Positions 55,572 through 64,000 of a stretch of 64,000 bases of DNA are shown piece by piece; position 1 is the stretch's first letter; every line of letters starts with the position of its first letter. The stretch is from Gammaproteobacteria bacterium (GTDB lineage: Bacteria; Pseudomonadota; Gammaproteobacteria; Steroidobacterales; Woeseiaceae). Made by a program: the position numbers and the translations under genes. The stretch is from contig JAADHU010000028.1 in the NCBI GenBank assembly GCA_013151645.1, positions 62,001 to 126,000 on the forward strand. Reading direction: 5' to 3'. Below the pieces are notes generated by a model, which did not search any database, had not been told where the DNA came from, and worked only from the letters and a program-made list of their open reading frames with translations.

Positions 55572-56408
55572 TCAATGACTGCCCTCTGCAGCCGTTTCCG
55601 CCTGCCACTCAAAAATATTCATCTCAATGAAAATAAACGCGACCAGCCACAAAGTTGCATCCCAGAATTCCAGAAGGCCCCCGACGACCCCCCAGTACGC
55701 GGCGCAGGCGAACAAGATGCCATATAAGCCGCCTTTTAGGTACTTGTTTGCTCTTAACATTCGCTCACTCAGACGGCCACTGACCTGCAACCAGACTTCG
55801 ATCTCCAGAACCGCGACGACAATGAGCCAGTCCGCTGCGTTCACAATATCAGTAACCGCCAGCGCATGGACCAACGAATGCTGTTCCTGCGTGCCGATAA
55901 TCTGCGTACCGGCAATCTGTTGCAAACCGGCACCTTGCATTGCCGCACAGACGTCCGGCGTCAAGGGGAAATACTCATCCAGTGTCCGCGCGTAGGTAAA
56001 GTCTGTACCTATCAGTGAGCAGACATCTGCGACCGTGAATGGCTCCAGATTCGTGACTACACCGTACTTGCTGAGGTAGCCGTAAAAGGAATAGACAATA
56101 AAGAAATAGCACAGACCGCGCAGTACTCCAAGCCCCCATTTCAAAGAACCCTGAAGCTTCTCATCAGGTATTACCGCCGTTTCCAGCTCAAACAACAGCA
56201 ACAATATCACCCAGGCGAATGTGTCTATCGTTGCCGAATAGGCTTCTACAATATTCCGCCAGGTTATCCCGTTCGAAAATGTTTGTGCGCTGGCGGCGAA
56301 ATCCTCAAGAAAGAAGAGCCATATATTGTAGGCAAGAAGACTATAAATCGAATACTTGAATATTCGAAACCCGGTCATGCGCATTCCGGTCATGGGTCCA
56401 TTCGTCAT
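55572..56408 (-). CDS. Unknown multi-spanning membrane protein
   Basis: I do not recognise this 278-residue protein. Five or six hydrophobic segments can be seen: 'YSIYSLLAYNIWLFFL', 'TFAWVILLLLFELETAV', 'GLGVLRGLCYFFIVYSFYGYL', 'AADWLIVVAVLEIEVWL', 'GGLYGILFACAAYWGVVGGLL' and 'ATLWLVAFIFIEMNIFEW'. Between helices 3 and 4 is a ~75-residue loop with two Cys ('DVCSLIG', 'DVCAAMQG') that could be disulfide-bonded if periplasmic. Membrane helices contain several Glu, which is unusual and may indicate a transport or proton role. The gene lies 32 bp downstream of the NYN gene start region, same strand. Confidence 0.7.
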   Translation of the reverse strand: MTNGPMTGMRMTGFRIFKYSIYSLLAYNIWLFFLEDFAASAQTFSNGITWRNIVEAYSATIDTFAWVILLLLFELETAVIPDEKLQGSLKWGLGVLRGLCYFFIVYSFYGYLSKYGVVTNLEPFTVADVCSLIGTDFTYARTLDEYFPLTPDVCAAMQGAGLQQIAGTQIIGTQEQHSLVHALAVTDIVNAADWLIVVAVLEIEVWLQVSGRLSERMLRANKYLKGGLYGILFACAAYWGVVGGLLEFWDATLWLVAFIFIEMNIFEWQAETAAEGSH

Positions 56409-56476
56409 CGGCGTCTACTGATGCTCAGCCTCCGAGTTCCATAAAACTTCACCGACCACAACAGCACTCTGGGATT

Positions 56477-57835
56477 CTAGACATTCAACAGCAGGTATTC
56501 GCGTTCCCATGAACTAATGACGCGGAAGAACGTTTCAAATTCCTTCCGCTTTATTCCAACATAGGCTTTAACAAAATTCCGGCCGAGAATCTCCTGCAGG
56601 GCCGTTTCTTCCTCGAGAAGCGCCAGCGAAACTTCGAACGCAACGGGCAGGGTTTGCTCGAGGTCAAGCGCGCTCCCTTCCGTCCGTGGTGTCGGTTCGA
56701 TTTTCTCCTTCATGCCGAGGTAACCGCATGCAAGTGTCGCCGCGATCGCGAGGTAGGGGTTGACGTCAGATCCTGCGAAGCGACTTTCTACGCGCCGGTT
56801 AGCAGCCGACGACACCGGCACACGCAATCCAGCCGTACGATTGTCGATGCCCCAGGCCACGTTTCTGGGCGCACTGTCCCCATAGGCGATACGTCGATAA
56901 CTATTGACATAGGGCGCGTACAAAATGGTTGCCGCTGCCGTGTATTTCTGCAAACCGCCGATGTAATGGCGAAACGTTTCCGTCAGCTCTCGATCATCCG
57001 GACTGGAAAACACGTTCTTCCCCGTCTTGACGTCGTTCAACGACTGATGAATATGCATCGAGCTACCCGGCTCGTTCTCCATCGGCTTTGCGAGGAATGT
57101 GGCGAAAACATCGTGGCGCATGGCGACTTCGCGCATCATGCGTTTAAAAAGAAAGACCTGGTCGGCTCTGCTTAGTGCGTCGGCATGCTCGAAATTAACC
57201 TCCATTTGTGCCGCCCCCGATTCATGAATCAGCGTATCGACATCCAGATCCATCACCTCACAGAAATCGTACATTTCCTCGAACAATGAATCGAATTCGT
57301 TGAGCGCGTCAATGGAATACGATTGTCGGGCCCGCTCGGGTCGGCCCGAGCGGCCAATCGGCGGACGCAAGCGATTATCGGAATTCACGTTCTTTTCGAC
57401 GAGATAGAACTCAACTTCCGGCGCTACGATCGGTTCCAATCCCTCGTCTGCATAGAGTTGCAGAACCGACCGCAGCACGTTGCGGGAGGATAGTTCGTGG
57501 TATTTCCCCTCGGCATCGACACAGTCATGGATGATCTGCGCTGTAGGTTCCTCCGCCCACGGTACCATGCGCGCTGACGAGGCATCCGGTATCAGGAACA
57601 GATCTCGATCGGCTGGATGAACAAGTTCGTCATACAAGTCATCATCCGGCCATTCGCCGGTTACCGTCTGGACCAGCAATGCTTCCGGCAATCGCACACC
57701 CTCGCCTTTAAGGAAACGATAGGCGGGAATAATTTTTCCACGCGCATTTCCCGTAATATCGGGCACCAGGGCCTCTACCTCGTCGACATTGCGCTCGCTG
57801 AGCCACGCGCGCAATTTTTCATCAACTTCAGTCAT
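56477..57835 (-). CDS. Glutamine synthetase-family gamma-glutamylamine ligase (PuuA/SpuB-like, 2)
   Basis: The 452-residue protein has the GS fold with intact active-site patterns: 'APEVEFYLVEKN', 'SGAAQMEVNFEHAD', 'PGSSMHIHQSL', 'NSYRRIAYGDSAPRN' and 'NRTAGLRVP', and the branch-typical 'DITGNARGKIIP'. A segment near residue 170 is rich in Arg/Gly/Ser ('GRSGRPERARQSYSIDALNEF') and is common in SpuB/SpuI-like ligases. ATG 57835 has AGGAAGAG upstream. It is divergent from the third ligase gene. The amine substrate is unknown; putrescine or diaminopropane are candidates. Confidence 0.88.
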   Translation of the reverse strand: MTEVDEKLRAWLSERNVDEVEALVPDITGNARGKIIPAYRFLKGEGVRLPEALLVQTVTGEWPDDDLYDELVHPADRDLFLIPDASSARMVPWAEEPTAQIIHDCVDAEGKYHELSSRNVLRSVLQLYADEGLEPIVAPEVEFYLVEKNVNSDNRLRPPIGRSGRPERARQSYSIDALNEFDSLFEEMYDFCEVMDLDVDTLIHESGAAQMEVNFEHADALSRADQVFLFKRMMREVAMRHDVFATFLAKPMENEPGSSMHIHQSLNDVKTGKNVFSSPDDRELTETFRHYIGGLQKYTAAATILYAPYVNSYRRIAYGDSAPRNVAWGIDNRTAGLRVPVSSAANRRVESRFAGSDVNPYLAIAATLACGYLGMKEKIEPTPRTEGSALDLEQTLPVAFEVSLALLEEETALQEILGRNFVKAYVGIKRKEFETFFRVISSWEREYLLLNV

Positions 57836-58057
57836 TGCTCTTCCTCTGGATTTCGTTAAGGCGGCACCAAACAGCCACCCGGCTTCGCCATACGCGCGGG
57901 TCACGAGATATCTGATTGAGTCTGGCGCAAAATAGCACCCGAATTTGCTTTATTCAATAACCCGTATTGGGTAGCCGCACTTCTCATCGACCCGAACTTA
58001 CACCTTGCGACGTGCTCTGCTAGGATGATTTCTTCCTGCAGAGACCCGCCGTACACC

Positions 58058-59401
58058 ATGCGCAATTCCGTTAGCGAATTTTTTTCTGCCCATGCGGAAA
58101 CAAGATTTCTGGACCTGATCATTCCGGATATCAATGGCATTGCTCGTGGCAAGCGAGTTCGAATTTCGCCAAAGTCGAGCGTATTCACCGACGGTATCAT
58201 GTTGCCACGCTCACTTTTTGCCTCCGACATATGCGGACGGACCGTACTCGAGACCGGCCTGGGAATTGCAACGGGTGACCAGGATCTTGCCTGCCGTCCT
58301 GACATCAGCACCCTGCGTCCGGTGCCATGGATTGATAAATCCACCGCTCAATGCTTCATGGAAATGTACGACGGCGAAGGCAATCCCTTTCATTCCAGTC
58401 CGCGCCATATTCTGCGACAAGTCGTCGCCGCAATGCATCGTCGCGGATTGCATCCCGTGGTTGCCGTGGAGATGGAATTTTTTCTGCTGCGAAAGCACCT
58501 GGATCGCAAAGGACAGCCACAGTTGCTGCTGGACCCGGTTTCCGGTCGGGAAGAACGCAGTACGCAGGTCTACAGCATGGATGACCTGGACAACGTTGAG
58601 CCGTTCATAGAAAGCGTACAACGATACGCGGCCGCACAAGCCGTTCCGGCATCGGCCGTGATCGCCGAATACGCACCCGGGCAGTTCGAGATCAATCTTG
58701 AGCACAAGGACGATCCGGTCGCGGCCTGTGACGATGCCCTGTGTCTTAAACGCATCATCCGTCGTGCAGCCCGGGATCACGGCCTGTTAGCCACGTTCAT
58801 GGCCAAGCCGTTTGCCGATATTTCCGGTTCAGGAACGCACATACACTTAAGTCTGTACGATAAGAACGGCAATAACCGGTTTGCGGCTAAGCCGGACGAC
58901 CTGAAACACGCCATTGCCGGCTTGCAGGCGACGATGGCTGACGCAATGTTGCTGTTTGCACCGCACGAAAATTCCTATCGCCGATTCCGCAAAAATTGCT
59001 ACGTACCGCTCAGCCCCAGCTGGGGATTTAACAATCGAAGTGTCGCGCTGCGCGTACCTGCCGGCCCTGACTCAGCGCGCCGAATTGAGCATCGCTTGGC
59101 GGGAGCCGATACCAACCCCTACCTGGCCATGGCCGCCATTATCGCCGGGATTCTGCATGGCCTGGAAGAGTGCCTGGAAGCCGATGCGCCGATCGACGGA
59201 GATGCCAGCGAACAGTGCGACCCGACGCTACCGGTTGACTGGTTGCAGTCGATTCGAAATTTTTCCGACAGCCTCTGGATAGAGAAATACCTGGGTGCGG
59301 ATTTCCAGTCGCTCGTTGCGACCATAAAACACGCTGAACACTCCGCGTATCAACAACACGTGTCAGCACTGGATATCCAGTGGTATTTACGCACGGTCTG
59401 A
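58058..59401 (+). CDS. Glutamine synthetase-family gamma-glutamylamine ligase (PuuA-like, 3)
   Basis: The 447-residue GS-fold ligase has 'VEMEFFLLRKHL', 'APGQFEINLEHKDD', 'SGSGTHIHLSL', 'NSYRRFRKNCYVPLSP' and 'NRSVALRVP'. It is closer to the first ligase (22015-23367) than to its neighbour, for example in 'EHRLAGADTNPYL' and 'WLQSIRNFSDSLWIEKYLG'. ATG 58058 gives the family start. It converges with the PuuB-like oxidase gene (23-bp gap), which would act on the gamma-glutamylamine it forms. Confidence 0.88.
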   Translation: MRNSVSEFFSAHAETRFLDLIIPDINGIARGKRVRISPKSSVFTDGIMLPRSLFASDICGRTVLETGLGIATGDQDLACRPDISTLRPVPWIDKSTAQCFMEMYDGEGNPFHSSPRHILRQVVAAMHRRGLHPVVAVEMEFFLLRKHLDRKGQPQLLLDPVSGREERSTQVYSMDDLDNVEPFIESVQRYAAAQAVPASAVIAEYAPGQFEINLEHKDDPVAACDDALCLKRIIRRAARDHGLLATFMAKPFADISGSGTHIHLSLYDKNGNNRFAAKPDDLKHAIAGLQATMADAMLLFAPHENSYRRFRKNCYVPLSPSWGFNNRSVALRVPAGPDSARRIEHRLAGADTNPYLAMAAIIAGILHGLEECLEADAPIDGDASEQCDPTLPVDWLQSIRNFSDSLWIEKYLGADFQSLVATIKHAEHSAYQQHVSALDIQWYLRTV

Positions 59402-59424
59402 GCCCTACATGAATTGAGCGCCGC

Positions 59425-60699
59425 TCATATTCGATCTTTCAGCGAGTGATAAAGCATGCCCGCCACCAGGCCGGGCCAACGGAGAAAGACGCCGCCTGGA
59501 AACCGGGAAACGGGTAGATCGGCCATCACGTCGAAACGAGAAGCATCGCCGCTCACGGCTTCCGCGATCAATTTACCGGCCATTGTCGCCGTTGGGATAC
59601 CGTGGCCCGAATAGCCTTGCGCGTAAAACACGTTGTCCGCCAGGCGCCCGTAACTCGGCAATCGGTTCATGGTGACCGCCAACGTGCCACCCCATGCGTA
59701 GTCGATACGCGTCGCTTCAAGTTGCGGGTAGATGCGCAACATGTATTTGCGAACAAATGATTTCATGTCGGTCGGAAACCGCTTTGTATAATTTTCACCA
59801 CCACCAAACAAAAGTCTGTTGTCGCCGGAGAGCTTCCAGTAGTTGATTACGAATTTCGAGTCCTGCACGGCGACGTCGTCCCGTATAAGCGACTTTGCAA
59901 GTTCGGGCCGTAGCGGCTCGGTTGCAAGTAAGAAGTTGTTGATCGGCATTATTTTCGCCGCCATGGTCGAGTTCAGACGTTCAAGATAGCCATTGCACCC
60001 GACCACCATGAATTTGGCCCTTACCGAGCCCTCGCGCGTAATCGCAACGCAAGTCGAACCGGTTGAAAACGAGGTAACGCGACTGTCCTGGAAAATACTG
60101 GCGCCCGCTTTTTCCGCCGCTGTCGCAATACCGAGCGCAAAATTGAGTGGGTGCAGGTGTAAAGATCCTCCGTCTAACTGTCCGGCGTAAAAATTGCTGC
60201 TTCCGACCATGTTCGCCGTTTCGTCACGATCGACGAAACGAATCTTGTCGTAACCGTAAGCCGAACGAAGGTGCTTCGCCTCGAGCCTGAGGTCATCTAC
60301 GTGGGATAATTTCGCGGCGACATGAAGAACTCCCTGTTTGAGATCACAATCGATATTGTGATTCTCGCAAATAGAACGGACAAGTCCGACCGCCTCAAGA
60401 CCGTAGTCCCAAAGTGTATGCGCCGTCTCATTGCCAACCATCGAGACGAGTTCCCGTTGCCCCTTTCTCTGCCCGACACCGACATGCCCGCCGTTTCGAC
60501 CGGATGCGCCCCAGGCGATTTTTTCCGCTTCCAGTAAAACAACGTCGTAACCCAATTCAGTCAGATGTAACGCTGCTGAAACGCCGGTAAAACCGCCGCC
60601 GATTATGCAGACGTCGGCTTCTATATCGCCCTGCAAGGTCGTTGACTGCGGGCCGCTCACGGCGGTAGCCGCATAATAGGAATCGATGTACTGACTCAT
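59425..60699 (-). CDS. puuB: FAD-dependent oxidoreductase, PuuB-like (gamma-glutamylputrescine oxidase)
   Basis: The 424-residue protein matches the size of E. coli PuuB (426). It has the dinucleotide motif 'DVCIIGGGFTGVSAALHLTELGYDVVLLE', the DAO-type 'AWGASGRNGGHVGVGQR', and the C-terminal 'YAQGYSGHGIPTATMAGKLIAEA'. PuuB oxidises gamma-glutamylputrescine to the aldehyde. ATG 60699 is the family-like start ('MSQYIDSYYAAT'). Two PuuA-like ligases are next door, so the first two pathway steps are encoded together; aldehyde dehydrogenase (PuuC) and hydrolase (PuuD) are not in this window. Confidence 0.88.
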   Translation of the reverse strand: MSQYIDSYYAATAVSGPQSTTLQGDIEADVCIIGGGFTGVSAALHLTELGYDVVLLEAEKIAWGASGRNGGHVGVGQRKGQRELVSMVGNETAHTLWDYGLEAVGLVRSICENHNIDCDLKQGVLHVAAKLSHVDDLRLEAKHLRSAYGYDKIRFVDRDETANMVGSSNFYAGQLDGGSLHLHPLNFALGIATAAEKAGASIFQDSRVTSFSTGSTCVAITREGSVRAKFMVVGCNGYLERLNSTMAAKIMPINNFLLATEPLRPELAKSLIRDDVAVQDSKFVINYWKLSGDNRLLFGGGENYTKRFPTDMKSFVRKYMLRIYPQLEATRIDYAWGGTLAVTMNRLPSYGRLADNVFYAQGYSGHGIPTATMAGKLIAEAVSGDASRFDVMADLPVSRFPGGVFLRWPGLVAGMLYHSLKDRI

Positions 60700-60791
60700 G
60701 GCAGGAAATCCCTCGAACTTACGATCCTGAAAAACTGCAATAGATTGCAGCATACGAGTGGCCGCGAGAATACCCCTTAAGGGCTATGTCA

Positions 60792-62735
60792 TCACCGTGC
60801 TTCTTGCAGGTATTTTTGCACGAATTTTTCGATGGCCCGCAATGATTCCAGGCGGGTTTCACCATTTGAGAGATAATGATCCTCACCTTTCAGACGCACC
60901 AGCTCGACTTTCTTTTTCGCCTTTTTGAGCGCTTTTTGCATGACGGTGCTCTGCGCGATTGGTACAACCGCGTCGTCTTTGCCGTGAATCAGGAGAACCG
61001 GTGCCCGAAATGTGTCGGCATGCCGAACCGGCGAAATAGCATCCAGCGCCGCACGCTCTGCCTCCTCGGAGCCGAACTGATCTTCCCAGTAAGCGACGAC
61101 CCAGTGTTTGCGTCCGTGTCGATTGCGCGATTCGCGGAGCGAGCGGAGCAAGTCGCTAACCCCGGCAATCGACACGATGCACCGGTAGTCAAAATCTGAA
61201 AACGCCCCAGCCGCCAGGGCCGCATACCCGCCGTAGCTCGCGCCGACAATACATACGCGCGATCCGTCGACCATTCCTGACTCGACCAGTTGCAAGACAC
61301 CATCGTCCAGATCAGTCGACATTTTTCGGCCCCACTCACCCCGTCCGGCTGCTGCCAATTGCCACCCGAATCCGCTCGATCCTCGAAACTGAGGTTGCAA
61401 TACCATGTATCCCCGGCTGGAAAAATACTGCGCTAGCCAGCTAAAGCCGAATCGATCATACGATTGAGGACCGCCGTGCGGCATTACGATCAGCGGAGCA
61501 TCGCCGGCCGCGAACACGTCTGGCCTGGCGGTAAGCAGTGCCGGTATTTTCATGCCATCCCGAGCTTCATATTCGTACACAGATGTCGGGCTAACCACAT
61601 CCGGCGGGATTTCGGGCCTTTGATTTGCGACCACAACGGGGGCCGCTTCATCGTGTCGCAGGATTACATACAAACCAGACGTCCAACCACCGCTAAATCT
61701 GAACAATAAATCCGTGAATCCCGGCGTCCAGCCCTCCAGAAAGACCGTTGTGCCATCGTTCTGGGCTTGCAGTTCCCGGACCCGGCGATCAAGGTCCTTG
61801 TCCACAAATTCGTAGCTCGGGTAAAAACCGGAATACCGTACACCGTGAACAACACGATTGAGATCCACCAGTGGTGCCTCCACGCTGGCGTCGTCACGCT
61901 CGAATATCGCTTCTCCCATCGACCCGTCCTGCAGCGACATACGAAAATACGAAAGGAATTGAGAGTCTTCGGCATAGCCGGTGACGATCAGCGCATCACG
62001 ATTGGGAGTAAAGCCCACCACAGCAATATTCGGTTGTTCGGTCTGCTCCTCATAGATGAGTCGTCGCTTACCGTTATCGTGCACCCAAATACGGTATTCA
62101 TCACTATTGTTGTCAAATTCCTCTTGCACTAGTGGCCGCCCGTCGCCATCGACAAGCCAGTCGATCGTAGCCGCCGTTCCCCGCGTGATGAGATTGACGT
62201 TGCTGCCTACCAAAGGGACTCGAAACAGGCCAACGGACAGGTTTCGCGTTGCTGTACCGGTATACGCCGGCATGTATAGCGATTTACCGTCGGCACTACG
62301 ACCAACGATCCGGCCCAGACCCGTTTGTGACGGATAAACTTCCTCGGCGCGCGTCAACAACTGACGCAAGTTACCGTTCACGAAGTCGTAGACAAACGCC
62401 GCACTGTAGTCCAGAACATCACGCGACCCTCGATCGACTCGCGCTTCCGACGCAACCAGCACAACTCGGTCTTCTTCGACAAAATAAAGAAAACGTGGAT
62501 TGACGTTCGATACATCAATGCCGCCAATAATTTCACGATTCCCCAGGTCCTGAACAAGCACCAGGTCGCGACCATCAGCGATACTTCGGTACGCGATCCG
62601 GTCACCGCTGGGGGAAATGGCCATTTGAGAGATTGCCGGCAGTTGCCCGTAAGCCTCCAGCATTGGCGCTTCGGCCGCGGGCACGTTCGCGGCTTGACTG
62701 ATCAGCAGAAGAATAACGAGTCTGAATATTCGCAT
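60792..62735 (-). CDS. Secreted S9-family (prolyl oligopeptidase-type) peptidase
   Basis: The 647-residue protein has a signal peptide (about 1-21), an N-terminal beta-propeller region (~30-370), and an alpha/beta-hydrolase domain. The catalytic Ser is in 'GASYGGYAAL', the Asp in 'LIHGKDDAVVPI', and the His in 'GEDHYLS' near the C-terminus; the 'MPHGGPQSYD' oxyanion-side motif is present. It likely cuts short peptides in the periplasm. ATG 62735 has AGGA eight bases upstream; an upstream in-frame start would only extend the leader. Confidence 0.9.
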   Translation of the reverse strand: MRIFRLVILLLISQAANVPAAEAPMLEAYGQLPAISQMAISPSGDRIAYRSIADGRDLVLVQDLGNREIIGGIDVSNVNPRFLYFVEEDRVVLVASEARVDRGSRDVLDYSAAFVYDFVNGNLRQLLTRAEEVYPSQTGLGRIVGRSADGKSLYMPAYTGTATRNLSVGLFRVPLVGSNVNLITRGTAATIDWLVDGDGRPLVQEEFDNNSDEYRIWVHDNGKRRLIYEEQTEQPNIAVVGFTPNRDALIVTGYAEDSQFLSYFRMSLQDGSMGEAIFERDDASVEAPLVDLNRVVHGVRYSGFYPSYEFVDKDLDRRVRELQAQNDGTTVFLEGWTPGFTDLLFRFSGGWTSGLYVILRHDEAAPVVVANQRPEIPPDVVSPTSVYEYEARDGMKIPALLTARPDVFAAGDAPLIVMPHGGPQSYDRFGFSWLAQYFSSRGYMVLQPQFRGSSGFGWQLAAAGRGEWGRKMSTDLDDGVLQLVESGMVDGSRVCIVGASYGGYAALAAGAFSDFDYRCIVSIAGVSDLLRSLRESRNRHGRKHWVVAYWEDQFGSEEAERAALDAISPVRHADTFRAPVLLIHGKDDAVVPIAQSTVMQKALKKAKKKVELVRLKGEDHYLSNGETRLESLRAIEKFVQKYLQEAR

Positions 62736-62979
62736 TCGTGGGATCCTGCAAATCAAGTGCGTACCGGCAAGGACGATCCCCTGCGCTGCGACACCAGTAA
62801 GGACGTATTTCGAACGACAGCGGACACGCGCGAACCCGGCATCATCGCTTCAGATTCCGTGGCTGCGCACGGACAAGTGAATGGCGGAGATGATTTCCAC
62901 GTCAAGACCCACAGACCACTCGCTGCGAAACTACCTGACCCACCGGGAATAACCGTCGGCGTTCCCGACAGCGGTCATT

Positions 62980-63210
62980 CTAGGCGGCGGTTCGCTTGAT
63001 GAGGAAACGATAGACCGAATCTTCGGTAGTTGTTTCCATCAGGTCGTTGCCCGTTTGGCGACAAAACGCCTCGAAGTCAGCAACCGAACCGGGGTCCGTG
63101 GAGAGTATCTCCAGCGTGCCACCCGCAGGGACCTCTTTCAGCGCCTTTCTGGCTTTGAGAATGGGTAGTGGGCAATTCAGCCCTTTCGCGTCAAGGGTAA
63201 CGTCAGCCAT
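62980..63210 (-). CDS. tusA: TusA-family sulfur carrier
   Basis: The 76-residue protein has the TusA active Cys in 'GLNCPLPILKARKAL' with the family CPxP motif and the following 'GGTLEILSTDPGSVADFEAFCRQTGN'. It carries persulfide sulfur on Cys13. The next gene upstream encodes DsrE2, a usual partner in sulfur trafficking, and a small repeat element lies between them. A role in general thiolation (as E. coli TusA) is an alternative. Confidence 0.9.
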   Translation of the reverse strand: MADVTLDAKGLNCPLPILKARKALKEVPAGGTLEILSTDPGSVADFEAFCRQTGNDLMETTTEDSVYRFLIKRTAA

Positions 63211-63248
63211 GTTTTGTTGCTCCGGTCAGTTTATTTTGATATCGCGTT

Positions 63249-63418
63249 CTAGCAGCCTGTTGAAAAACACCGTTTTTCGGCGGGCTGCGAACGGTACAGG
63301 GATGTACCGTCATTTTCGATGGCTGCAAGCCATTGAAAAATGTGAGCAATTCGAAAACGACGTTTTTCGAATTGCGGTGTTGAAAATACCATGGATGGTT
63401 TTTTCAACAGACTGCTAG
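63249..63418. mobile_element. MITE-like element between tusA and dsrE2
   Basis: The element is ~170 bp with terminal inverted repeats: CTAGCAGCCTGTTGAAAAA at 63249-63267 and, reading inward from the right end (63418), CTAGCAGTCTGTTGAAAAA, with 18 of 19 bases equal. CTAG at both outer edges may be a 4-bp target duplication. Inside are further hairpins: ACGGTACA/TGTACCGT (63291-63310), ATGGCT/AGCCAT (63319-63333) and GCAATTCGAAAA/TTTTCGAATTGC (63346-63375). It carries no gene. The dsrE2 stop codon lies in the right CTAG. Confidence 0.75.
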
Positions 63419-63966
63419 ATGAAGAGATTGATATGCGCTTTTGAAGCGGCCTCAACATACGTTGCAGCACCGCCCAGTTCCGGCCCTTCGATCATCTCGT
63501 CCAGCGAATACTCGAACAGGTCCATGGTCATTTGGCACGCAATCATGCGGACTTCAGCTTCAACGGCCGAGTCGCGCAGTTCTTCGATGGTTGCAACGCC
63601 TTTGCCACTCATCATGTTCTTCATCATCTTTGAGCAGGCGGCGTCCACACCGGGAATAGCCGTCATGATATTTGGCAAGCCGATATGCGCGCCGAACATC
63701 GGCATTTTCATCGCCGGATTACCGGCCGTTGTCATTTGCAGATTGAGTTTCTTGAGTAACAGCGGCAATCCGTAAAAGGTAAAAAACATGGTCACCGGCA
63801 AGCCCATCGCGGCAGCGGTGGTCGCCAGAATAAACGGTGGATAGGCCCAATCCAGGCTGCCTTTGGTCACGATAATGCACATTCCCTTGGCTTCGGGAAC
63901 GGCGGCAGGCGCCACACCGGGCGAGTCTTCGATTTGTTCGGTTACGATCTGGGCTTCAGTGGACAT
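63415..63966 (-). CDS. dsrE2: DsrE2-type membrane sulfurtransferase partner (DsrE/DsrF/DrsH-like)
   Basis: The 183-residue protein matches the DsrE2 pattern: an N-terminal linker, 'MCIIVTKGSLDWAYPPFILATTAAAMGLPVTMFFTFYGLPLL', and the conserved Cys in 'VRMIACQMTMDLF', with a second Cys in 'DAACSKMM'. One or two short hydrophobic segments suggest membrane association. Members pass sulfur with TusA and rhodaneses in sulfur-oxidising and other bacteria. The protein ends '...AHINLFI' and its stop codon overlaps the edge of the MITE-like element. Start ATG 63966 lies 34 bp from the window end. Confidence 0.85.
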   Translation of the reverse strand: MSTEAQIVTEQIEDSPGVAPAAVPEAKGMCIIVTKGSLDWAYPPFILATTAAAMGLPVTMFFTFYGLPLLLKKLNLQMTTAGNPAMKMPMFGAHIGLPNIMTAIPGVDAACSKMMKNMMSGKGVATIEELRDSAVEAEVRMIACQMTMDLFEYSLDEMIEGPELGGAATYVEAASKAHINLFI

Positions 63967-64000
63967 GGCCTTGCACCTCTCGAATTCAGGAGTAATACTC

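Noticed and set aside
57901-58344. Open frame on the minus strand opposite the third ligase gene
   Set aside because: It is a shadow of the ligase coding frame and has no recognisable protein pattern or ribosome site.
62625-62999. Plus-strand frame in the gap between the S9 peptidase and tusA genes
   Set aside because: Half of it is antisense to the signal peptide region of the peptidase, and the rest has random-looking composition; I see no gene in 62736-62979.

Overview
The window looks like chromosome from a gammaproteobacterium of moderate GC content. The evidence is the rpsT/murJ/ribF/lspA neighbourhood beside type IV minor pilin genes, the rplU-rpmA-obgE block opposite ispB, a PdxH/MaeB/Obg core of proteobacterial type, and an E. 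coli-like four-subunit fumarate reductase. Together with the TonB receptor, TPR-sulfotransferase and polyamine genes, this fits a facultatively anaerobic aquatic or sediment bacterium. A Woeseiales-like lineage is my guess, not something shown by the sequence.

Layout. 1-5310: the 3' part of one minor-pilin operon (pilW end, pilX, a small secreted protein, pilY1, pilE). 5330-8923: lspA, ribF and murJ on the minus strand and rpsT on the plus strand; ileS is missing from its usual place between ribF and lspA, and RibF has lost the kinase motifs of its C-terminal domain. 9234-16334: a second, complete minor-pilin operon (fimT-pilV-pilW-pilX-pilY1-small secreted protein-pilE). 16376-19778: obgE, rpmA, rplU (with a long basic tail), ispB and tRNA-Pro(CGG). 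19835-21999: a histidine-kinase-like protein lacking the usual phospho-acceptor His, divergent from a LuxR-type regulator. 22015-30580: a TonB receptor overlapping a PuuA-like ligase gene, a TPR-sulfotransferase, a SpuC-like transaminase and an APC permease.

30710-34765: rquA followed directly by frdABCD, a compact operon that predicts rhodoquinol-driven fumarate respiration. 34851-43011: a small unknown gene, pdxH, a threonine/serine dehydratase, a cupin thiol dioxygenase followed by a four-rhodanese protein, two divergent paralogous phosphoribosyltransferases, and maeB. 43181-50166: a heavy-metal RND efflux module (cytochrome b, TolC, adaptor, RND pump, DUF3240) with a divergent membrane-bound LuxR regulator. 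A TauD-family dioxygenase gene lies on its right edge, and a short decayed copy of that gene's 3' end lies on its left edge in the same orientation. 51119-54683: a PabB-PabC fusion and fhs (folate and one-carbon metabolism). 54715-56408: a NYN/LOTUS protein and an unknown membrane protein. 56477-60699: two more PuuA-like ligases and a PuuB-like oxidase. 60792-63966: a secreted S9 peptidase, then tusA and dsrE2 separated by a small MITE-like element.

Three themes recur. There are two parallel type IV pilus tip/priming sets. Polyamine or amine catabolism by gamma-glutamylation is split over two loci with three ligases. Sulfur transfer appears twice (thiol dioxygenase with rhodanese; TusA with DsrE2).
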